Positions 12,263-18,231 of a stretch of DNA of 18,231 bases are shown here, in pieces (positions within the stretch are counted from its first letter, which is position 1; each line of letters opens with the position of its first letter). The DNA comes from Lactobacillus sp. UBA5815. GTDB lineage: Bacteria; Bacillota; Bacilli; Lactobacillales; Lactobacillaceae. Both the position numbers and the translations under genes were made by a program. A model generated the notes under the pieces. That model ran no database searches, was not told the DNA's origin, and saw only the letters and a program-made list of their open reading frames with translations. The stretch lies in the NCBI GenBank assembly GCA_002417825.1, contig DICX01000014.1, positions 1-18,231 of the forward strand, written 5' to 3'.

Positions 12263-14673
12263 TGTTAGTTTCATATAATTGGTTGCAAGATTTTCTTGAC
12301 TTGCATGAAGATCCCAAAGCATTAGCTGAAAAAATCACACGAACAGGAATTGAAATCGCTAGTACCGTTCATCCGATGACCGGGTTAAAAAAATTAGTCG
12401 TGGGACACATTTTGTCCTGTGAAAAACATCCTGACTCTGATCATCTTCATATCACTCAAGTCGATGTTGGCGAAGAAAAACCATTACAAATCGTTTGTGG
12501 TGCGCCTAATGTTGCCAAGGGACAATATGTCATCGTGGCACTTCATGGAGCACGTATCGCAGGAAATGAAAAAATCAAGCGTGGTAAGATCCGCGGTGTC
12601 GTTTCTGAGGGAATGATTTGTGGTTTGCAAGAAATCGGTTTCAGCGATCATGTGGTTCCCAAAAAAGTGGCAAACGGCATTTTTGTTTTTCCTGAACCTT
12701 TGGAACCTGGTAGTGATGTTTATCATGCGTTAGGGATGGATGATTACATCTTGGATTTTGATATCACACCAAATCGTGCAGATACATCGTCGATGGAAGG
12801 TGCCGCTTTTGAAGTAGGTGCAATCATCGATCAAACGCCTAAAATCGAAGAATGCACAGTTAAAGAAGACGGTCCCGAATGGACACAATCTTGGCAAGGC
12901 CATGCAGATCTGAAATTAGCACCAAAATATTTGCTGCGACGAATTTCGAACGTTAAGTTAGCAGATAGCCCATTGTGGTTGCAAACACGGCTATGGAATG
13001 CCGGTATTCGTCCAATCAATAATGTTGTTGATGTCACGAATTATGTGATGCTGTTGACTGGACAGCCGATGCATGCATATGATGCGACGACTTTTGCCAA
13101 TCAGACCGTTGAAGTGCGTCATGGACGAAAAGGTGAAAAATTAAAGCTGATCAGCCAAGACGAGATCGATGTCGATCCAGATGATGTCGTAATCACGAAT
13201 GGTGATCATATCGTTGGCTTGGCTGGTGTTATGGGTGGTTTTGATTCTGAAGTCAATGATCATACGACAGACGTGATTTTAGAATCTGCAGTTTTTGATC
13301 CTGCTTTGATTCGCAAAGCCGCTTTGCGCCATGCCAATCGGACGGCTGCATCTGCACGCTTTGAGAAGGGAATCAATTGGGACAATACCGAAAAAGCAAT
13401 CGATATTGCTGCACTGATGCTTAGAAATTTGGCTTCAGGTCGAATCGATGCTGGAATCTTACGCGTCAATGACCAGCCCAAGCCATTGAAAGCCATCAAG
13501 ACGACGGTTTCACACATCAATCATGTTTTAGGAACGCAGTTAACGGTGTCAGAAATCACACACATTTTTGATCGCCTGAATCTTCCACTGAAACGTGAAG
13601 ATGATGATCAGATTCAAGTGACAGTTCCAAATCGACGCTGGGATTTGTTCATTCCGGCAGATCTGATCGAAGAAGTTGCCCGAATCTATGGTTATGATAA
13701 CTTGAAGTCAACACAGCCAGTTTTGCCACAAACACATGGTGGGTATTCACCAGTAGAAATCAAACAGCGCCGTGTTCGCGAAGTGCTTCAGCAATTGGGC
13801 TTGGATGAAACGATCAATTATTCGTTGACTTCAACGGAAAAGGCAAAGCTGTTCACGCAAGACCCTAATCCATTGGTCACCGTACAATGGCCAATGAATT
13901 CATCGAGAGTTGCACTTCGTCAAAGTCTTTTGTCAGGTTTAGTCGATGCGGCCAGCTATAATTTGGCACGTCAAAATTCAGAACTACATCTCTTTGAACA
14001 AGGTCGTGTCTTTAATCATGCTCAAGGACACTATCAGGAGTATGAACATGCTGCTGCACTTTATGTTGGCCATACACAACCAACCAATTGGCAGCATATC
14101 GATCATGAAGTTGATTTTTATGGTGTCAAAGGCCAAGTCGTATCACTTCTAACGGCATTAGGAATCAAGGAAAACGTGAGTTATGAAGCTGGGCAGATTG
14201 CGGGGATGCACCCAACGCGCACCGCAATCATCAAAATTTCTGATGTAACGGTAGGTTTTGTTGGAATGCTGCTTCCACAATATCAAAGTCAAGATAAAGC
14301 TTTGCGGAATGCCGAAATGTATGGCTTTGAATTGGATTTGGAAAAGATCATGCCATTGATGAAACCAGGCGTTAAAGCTCAGCCAGCGCCTAAGTTTCCA
14401 AGCATTGAACGTGATTTATCACTAATTTTAGACAAGAAAGTTTCGAATGCACAAATCATTTCTGCTATCAAGGCTTCGGCAGGAAAATATTTACAACAAG
14501 TAACAGTTATCGATCATTATGATGGCGTTCAGATTGAACATGGCAAGAAGAGTTTGACTTATAAGTTGACGTTCTTGAATAAGAAGGCTACTCTGACTGA
14601 TGATATTGTTAATCACGCGATGGATGAGGTCATTGAGTCACTTAAGCAGCAACTGGGTGCGCAAGTACGTTAG
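12262..14673 (+). CDS. pheT: Phenylalanine-tRNA ligase beta subunit
   Basis: The 803-residue protein is of normal length for bacterial PheT. It has an OB-fold tRNA-binding domain (about 40-150, KHPDSDHLHITQVDVG). The B3/B4 editing domain (about 210-390) hydrolyses mischarged Tyr-tRNA-Phe. A B5 domain (about 405-475, ending in PNRRWDLFIPADLIEEVARIYGYD) and a degenerate catalytic-like fold (about 490-690) follow. The C-terminus is a ferredoxin-like anticodon-binding domain (about 708-801, KFPSIERDLSLIL). It pairs with PheS as (alpha-beta)2. The ATG overlaps the pheS stop by one base, with AGGAGGAAA upstream. mltG follows after 36 nt without a terminator. Confidence 0.98.
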   Translation: MLVSYNWLQDFLDLHEDPKALAEKITRTGIEIASTVHPMTGLKKLVVGHILSCEKHPDSDHLHITQVDVGEEKPLQIVCGAPNVAKGQYVIVALHGARIAGNEKIKRGKIRGVVSEGMICGLQEIGFSDHVVPKKVANGIFVFPEPLEPGSDVYHALGMDDYILDFDITPNRADTSSMEGAAFEVGAIIDQTPKIEECTVKEDGPEWTQSWQGHADLKLAPKYLLRRISNVKLADSPLWLQTRLWNAGIRPINNVVDVTNYVMLLTGQPMHAYDATTFANQTVEVRHGRKGEKLKLISQDEIDVDPDDVVITNGDHIVGLAGVMGGFDSEVNDHTTDVILESAVFDPALIRKAALRHANRTAASARFEKGINWDNTEKAIDIAALMLRNLASGRIDAGILRVNDQPKPLKAIKTTVSHINHVLGTQLTVSEITHIFDRLNLPLKREDDDQIQVTVPNRRWDLFIPADLIEEVARIYGYDNLKSTQPVLPQTHGGYSPVEIKQRRVREVLQQLGLDETINYSLTSTEKAKLFTQDPNPLVTVQWPMNSSRVALRQSLLSGLVDAASYNLARQNSELHLFEQGRVFNHAQGHYQEYEHAAALYVGHTQPTNWQHIDHEVDFYGVKGQVVSLLTALGIKENVSYEAGQIAGMHPTRTAIIKISDVTVGFVGMLLPQYQSQDKALRNAEMYGFELDLEKIMPLMKPGVKAQPAPKFPSIERDLSLILDKKVSNAQIISAIKASAGKYLQQVTVIDHYDGVQIEHGKKSLTYKLTFLNKKATLTDDIVNHAMDEVIESLKQQLGAQVR

Positions 14674-14709
14674 GATCTCGTCAAGCGCAGACTTTAGGAG
14701 GGATCCTTT

Positions 14710-15825
14710 GTGGCGTTGAAGCAGGAAATGAATTTAGCCAAAAAAGAAGAACATGAAAATGAGGCTAAAGCTGCCAAGAAAATGAGTCGGTGGATTGCAA
14801 GCGTCCTTGTGACTGTCCTGGTTTTTCTGGCTGTAGGGTTCGGCTTTTATCTTCATTTTTCTTTACAGCCGGTTGCTAAGAATGATCAAAAAATCGTTGC
14901 TGTCGAAATTCCGGAAGGCGCAACGAACCATCAGATCGCTGAGATCCTGCAGAAAAAACAGTTGATTCATAATGCAACGATTTTTGATTTTTGGCTAAAG
15001 ACACAAAATGCCGCTAATTTTCAAGCAGGTAAATTTTATTTATCACCTGGGATGAAAAATGCAGAGTTGGTTAAATCACTTCAAGGAACAGGACAGCGTC
15101 CAATCGCAGGTCACGTTTTGGTTCGTGAGGGTGATTCGATTGATTCGATCGCGTCGAGTGTACAAGCTTCAACCAAATTCACGCGTCGTGAGTTTTTAGC
15201 TCTGATGAAGAACAAACAGTTTATCAAAAAGTTAGCAAATGACTATCCTGAATTGTTATCGAGTTCTATGAAGAAAAAAGATGTTCGGTACCATTTAGAA
15301 GGATATCTGTTTCCTGCACGTTATGATGTTTATAAGGATGGAAGTCTGAAAACACTCGTTACCCAAATGGTGGCAAAGAGTGATCAGGTTCTTCGGCCGT
15401 ATTATAAAACCATCAAATCTGAAGGCTTGACGGTTCAAAAAGTTCTGACTTTGGCATCACTGGTTGAACGTGAAGGAGTTAAGACAAGTGATCGTCGCAA
15501 GATGGCGGGGGTCTTCTTCAATCGATTTGCGGCTAACATGCCGCTTCAATCTGATGTTGCGGTAATGTATGCTTTGAATAAGCATAAGGAATCTCTGACC
15601 ATTAAAGATACAAAAGTCAAAAGTCCTTATAATTTATACATTCATCAAGGATATGGCCCAGGACCTTTTAATAGTCCGAGTTTAGATTCTGTTCGTGCGG
15701 TTTTGAATCCAACTGATAGGCAGCAAAATTATCTTTATTTTGTGGCTGACTTGAAAACGGGAAAGATTTATTACTCACATACTTATGATGAGCACTTAAA
15801 TCGTGATGCGAGTCTGCAAAATTGA
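14710..15825 (+). CDS. mltG: Endolytic murein transglycosylase MltG (YceG)
   Basis: The 371-residue protein has a charged cytoplasmic N-terminus, one membrane segment (about 28-49) and an extracellular YceG domain. A LysM-like part comes first, then the catalytic lobe. Visible signatures are LEGYLFPARYDV (197-208), ASLVERE (249-255, with E253 as the likely catalytic glutamate), AGVFFNRF (266-273), PLQSD (278-282) and SPYNLY-GYGPGPFNSP (305-323). MltG cuts nascent glycan strands and is thought to set where peptidoglycan chains end. The start is a GTG with AGGAGGG 7 nt upstream; no better ATG is placed before the membrane segment. It probably shares the pheST transcript. Linkage of mltG to greA is common in Firmicutes. 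Confidence 0.95.
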   Translation: MALKQEMNLAKKEEHENEAKAAKKMSRWIASVLVTVLVFLAVGFGFYLHFSLQPVAKNDQKIVAVEIPEGATNHQIAEILQKKQLIHNATIFDFWLKTQNAANFQAGKFYLSPGMKNAELVKSLQGTGQRPIAGHVLVREGDSIDSIASSVQASTKFTRREFLALMKNKQFIKKLANDYPELLSSSMKKKDVRYHLEGYLFPARYDVYKDGSLKTLVTQMVAKSDQVLRPYYKTIKSEGLTVQKVLTLASLVEREGVKTSDRRKMAGVFFNRFAANMPLQSDVAVMYALNKHKESLTIKDTKVKSPYNLYIHQGYGPGPFNSPSLDSVRAVLNPTDRQQNYLYFVADLKTGKIYYSHTYDEHLNRDASLQN

Positions 15826-15849
15826 TCAAAAATTAATTGATAAAAAGCA

Positions 15850-15878
15850 TTGACAGTCTAGTGGATAATCCATAAGAT
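15850..15878 (+). promoter_or_regulatory. Promoter of greA
   Basis: A perfect TTGACA at 15850-15855, a 17-bp spacer and TAAGAT at 15873-15878 make this the strongest promoter match in the window. Transcription would start near 15885. It allows greA to be expressed apart from pheST-mltG. Confidence 0.8.
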
Positions 15879-15925
15879 TTATTCTTGCAAAACAAGTTAT
15901 TATGAAGGGGAGCAGAATTTGATTT

Positions 15926-16411
15926 ATGCCTGAAAAAGTTTATCCAATGACTGCTGAAGGCAAGCAAAAGCTGGAAGCAGAATTAAAAAATTTGAAATTG
16001 GTCAAACGACCTGAAGTTATTAAACGAATCAAAGTTGCACGTTCATTTGGTGATTTGTCGGAAAATTCTGAGTATGATTCCGCCAAAGATGAGCAAAGTA
16101 CCGTAGAATCGCGGATCATTCAAATTGAACAAAAGCTCAAGTATGCACAGGTTATTGATGCAGATAGTGTCGATCCTGAAGAAGTTTCGATCGGTAAAAC
16201 GGTCACTTATCAAGAAGTCGGAACTGATGATGCAGAAACATACACGATCGTTGGATCTGATGAATCTGATCCATTGAACGGTAAGATTTCGAATGACTCG
16301 CCTATTGCTCAAGCACTTTTGGGGAAAAAGAAGGGTGACAAGGTGACAATTCATACTCCTGGCGGCAGTTTTGATGTTGAAATCAGCCGAGTCGCAGTGG
16401 AAGATGAGTAA
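15926..16411 (+). CDS. greA: Transcription elongation factor GreA
   Basis: The 161-residue protein is of standard GreA size. An N-terminal antiparallel coiled coil (about 1-75) carries the acidic tip in SFGDLSENSEYD, with D43 and E46 as the residues that reach the RNA polymerase active site. A C-terminal FKBP-like domain (about 82-157) ends in PGGSFDVEI. GreA makes backtracked RNA polymerase cleave the 3' end of its transcript so that elongation can resume. AAGGGGAG lies about 13 nt before the ATG, a longer gap than usual. A nearer TTG is out of frame. The gene has its own strong promoter and ends at a strong terminator. Confidence 0.98.
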   Translation: MPEKVYPMTAEGKQKLEAELKNLKLVKRPEVIKRIKVARSFGDLSENSEYDSAKDEQSTVESRIIQIEQKLKYAQVIDADSVDPEEVSIGKTVTYQEVGTDDAETYTIVGSDESDPLNGKISNDSPIAQALLGKKKGDKVTIHTPGGSFDVEISRVAVEDE

Positions 16412-16429
16412 TTAAGATTAGTTGAAACA

Positions 16430-16459
16430 AAAAAGCAGGTACATCAGTACCTGCTTTTT
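16430..16459. terminator. Bidirectional terminator between greA and the YfhO-family gene
   Basis: AAAAAGCAGGTAC (16430-16442) pairs perfectly with GTACCTGCTTTTT (16447-16459) around an ATCA loop. A-run and T-run flanks let it act on both strands. It contains the stop codon of the convergent minus-strand gene. Confidence 0.95.
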
Positions 16460-18231
16460 CGTCTGCTGATAAGCACTGAAAGTGAAATCAAGCAGCCTAA
16501 TAGAAAGCTCCATGGAACGTAGATCATCGTCAGACGATGTTTTCCCGCTGGCAATTTGGCCATTAGAAAAACGTTGCCCCATTGTTGAGTTGAAACAAGA
16601 TGACCTTTGTCGAAAATCAGCCAATTCGGGTCATAAGGAATCGTCGTTTTGATACTTTGGTCGTGTGTGAGATTGAAATCAGAAGTCATGAGTTTTAAAG
16701 GGGTCACTTGCCTGGTTATTGGCTGATGCTGCTTCAAGCGTTTTAACTGCTTCGTTAAAGCTGTGGTATTGAGTCTTACGATGGAAGCAGCGTTCAAATT
16801 CAAGCTTTTTTCGTAAATAACAAATGTAATTTTGATCGTTTGCCCTTTTTGATGATTAGCCAAGTTGATTAATTTGTCATCACTGCTTAAATTACTGGTA
16901 TCGATTAACGCATTATTGACTGATAAGGATGCTTTTTTTTGTTCAATATTGCCTGGCAGATCGAGATAATAAGTATCGTTAGTCGAAGGGACAAAATCAA
17001 AACTAACTTTGCTCGGTTTAGTCATTTTTTTCCGATTGTATTGTAACCAGCTTCCAGGCCATCCGGTCGTATTTTGCAGATGTGCATCTGGCCAAACGAC
17101 ATTGTGGAATAATTTGAGCTTCTTTCCTAATATGTTATTAAGCATTGCCTCTTGATTTTGTGCCGGTGCGCTATAATGCCATGAAACGCTTGCTTGCTGA
17201 GTTGGTGAAATAAAAACAAGTGGCAATGCTGTGGGATTTTTCTCGATGGCAAGCTGTTTGAATTGCTTAGAAGTCGGATAGGTGGCTAAATCAGAACGAA
17301 AGAAAATACTATTAAACGTGAGTTTTTGATTTGTAGAAACACGACCTTGTGTTCGTGCGATAAGCATGTCGCTGACGCCAAGCAGACTATCGCTGAGCAG
17401 CGTTGGAAATTGGTTTTCGAAAGAATTCGTGTTGTTAACATATCCAAGCCGATCCATAAGTTGGATAACTTTAGCTTCCGTTAGAGAATTAAAATGACTC
17501 AACCCATAATAATTACCTGTCATTGGGTCATTGTCTGATCTTCTAAAGTCAGTTTCTGTTCGGTGCAGTGATTTTTGCCTTTTTTGTAAATAAGAAGTGG
17601 TTTGCTTAACATTTTGTGCAAAATTTGTGTAGTCTTTGTTCTTTTGATAAGTGATGGCGTTCAAACTGCTGCTTAAATTGATCGTTGCACTCAAGAAAAC
17701 GATCAGCAAGAAAAAACCAGAAAAGATCGTTTTAGTTGGCACATACCGCCAAAGGAAAAGAATCGTTAAACAGATAAAAGCAGCAGTCGTCAATCGCTTT
17801 GAATCAGTTAAATACGCGATTTGCCGCGGATTCCAACTCGCATAAGTAATCAAGATCAATCCAAACAATGCGATGATTTCCTTTTGGAGCAAAGAAGGAA
17901 TCGTCATGCAAGCCAATCCTCTGATTGCCAAAGTCAACCATTCAAAAATCAAAACATAACTAAATCGAGCTGGATACCAGATGGGGTACTGTCCCATATG
18001 CCATAATAAGACAAAAGGGTTAAAACTCGTCGATAGGATCAAGAAAACAACGAGTATCGCATGACCTATTTTTTCACGGCGTGGAATTTGTGGCTGGAAC
18101 CAAAATAAAAAGCCTGAAAGTAGCAATGGTGTCGTCAAAAAGAGATTTGCACTGCCAGCTTGCATTTCATGAAAGCTATAACTACCAGAAATTAATTTTC
18201 CTAGGAGTTCATCTAACGGATATTGCCAATT
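16444..18231 (-). CDS. YfhO-family integral membrane protein (N-terminus outside window)
   Basis: The frame stays open from the right edge to the TGA at 16446-16444, giving 595 visible residues. A Met codon at 18165 is internal, not the start: 22 codons before it continue the family sequence without a stop. About six membrane segments fill the first 190 visible residues. A large extracytoplasmic domain follows, with the family-typical RTETDFRRSDNDPM, YYGLSHFNS and SDSLLGVSDMLIAR stretches. One last membrane segment leads to a basic end (SRRKSRY). YfhO proteins are multi-spanning and usually some 850-900 residues long. In Bacillus and Listeria relatives they are linked to glycosylation of lipoteichoic acid or other wall polymers. 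The role here is by family only. The gene is convergent with greA. Confidence 0.88.
   Translation of the reverse strand, partial: NWQYPLDELLGKLISGSYSFHEMQAGSANLFLTTPLLLSGFLFWFQPQIPRREKIGHAILVVFLILSTSFNPFVLLWHMGQYPIWYPARFSYVLIFEWLTLAIRGLACMTIPSLLQKEIIALFGLILITYASWNPRQIAYLTDSKRLTTAAFICLTILFLWRYVPTKTIFSGFFLLIVFLSATINLSSSLNAITYQKNKDYTNFAQNVKQTTSYLQKRQKSLHRTETDFRRSDNDPMTGNYYGLSHFNSLTEAKVIQLMDRLGYVNNTNSFENQFPTLLSDSLLGVSDMLIARTQGRVSTNQKLTFNSIFFRSDLATYPTSKQFKQLAIEKNPTALPLVFISPTQQASVSWHYSAPAQNQEAMLNNILGKKLKLFHNVVWPDAHLQNTTGWPGSWLQYNRKKMTKPSKVSFDFVPSTNDTYYLDLPGNIEQKKASLSVNNALIDTSNLSSDDKLINLANHQKGQTIKITFVIYEKSLNLNAASIVRLNTTALTKQLKRLKQHQPITRQVTPLKLMTSDFNLTHDQSIKTTIPYDPNWLIFDKGHLVSTQQWGNVFLMAKLPAGKHRLTMIYVPWSFLLGCLISLSVLISRRKSRY

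Noticed and set aside
1..18231. Mobile elements, CRISPR, toxin-antitoxin or defence genes
   Set aside because: I looked for transposase or integrase motifs, regularly spaced repeats and small paired frames with ribosome sites. None was found. All long frames are accounted for by conserved core genes.

Overview
The window is ordinary core chromosome of a low-GC Gram-positive bacterium, most likely a member of the Lactobacillaceae. The evidence is the protein sequences themselves (L20, YceD, YidC2 and NadD with a lactobacillar N-terminal extension), the gene order yqeG-yqeH-nadD-yqeK-rsfS-ylbM-yceD, a T-box in front of pheST, and strong AGGAGG-type ribosome sites. I cannot fix the genus from sequence alone. 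There are no insertion sequences, phage genes, CRISPR arrays, tRNAs or rRNAs.

Left part (1-5501, + strand): the end of rpmI and all of rplT close a ribosomal-protein operon with a strong terminator. A tightly packed operon follows: yqeG, yqeH, nadD, yqeK, rsfS, ylbM (tmcAL) and yceD. Its junctions overlap by 4 bp or are 0 to 11 nt apart. Its theme is ribosome assembly, translation and nucleotide/NAD metabolism. The yhbY and yqeM genes that many Firmicutes carry inside this run, and the rpmF that usually follows yceD, are absent here.

Middle part (5502-9367): an OmpR-class response regulator and its membrane histidine kinase have their own promoter and overlap by 14 bp. They end at a hairpin shared with the convergent minus-strand yidC2. 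Upstream of yidC2, on the same strand, is acyP. The gap between them carries a good promoter and a perfect 13-bp palindrome.

Right part (9368-16459, + strand): a 372-bp divergent spacer leads into a SpoU/TrmH-family rRNA methyltransferase, a cysteine-rich HxlR-type regulator, a tRNA-Phe-sensing T-box, pheS, pheT, the cell-wall transglycosylase mltG, and greA behind its own TTGACA-type promoter. The greA terminator is shared with a convergent YfhO-family membrane protein that runs off the right edge.

I found no convincing undescribed system. The items most worth a second look are the orphan HxlR regulator with six cysteines, the palindrome at the yidC2 promoter, the dyads in the divergent spacer, and the gene losses from the yqeG-yceD operon.
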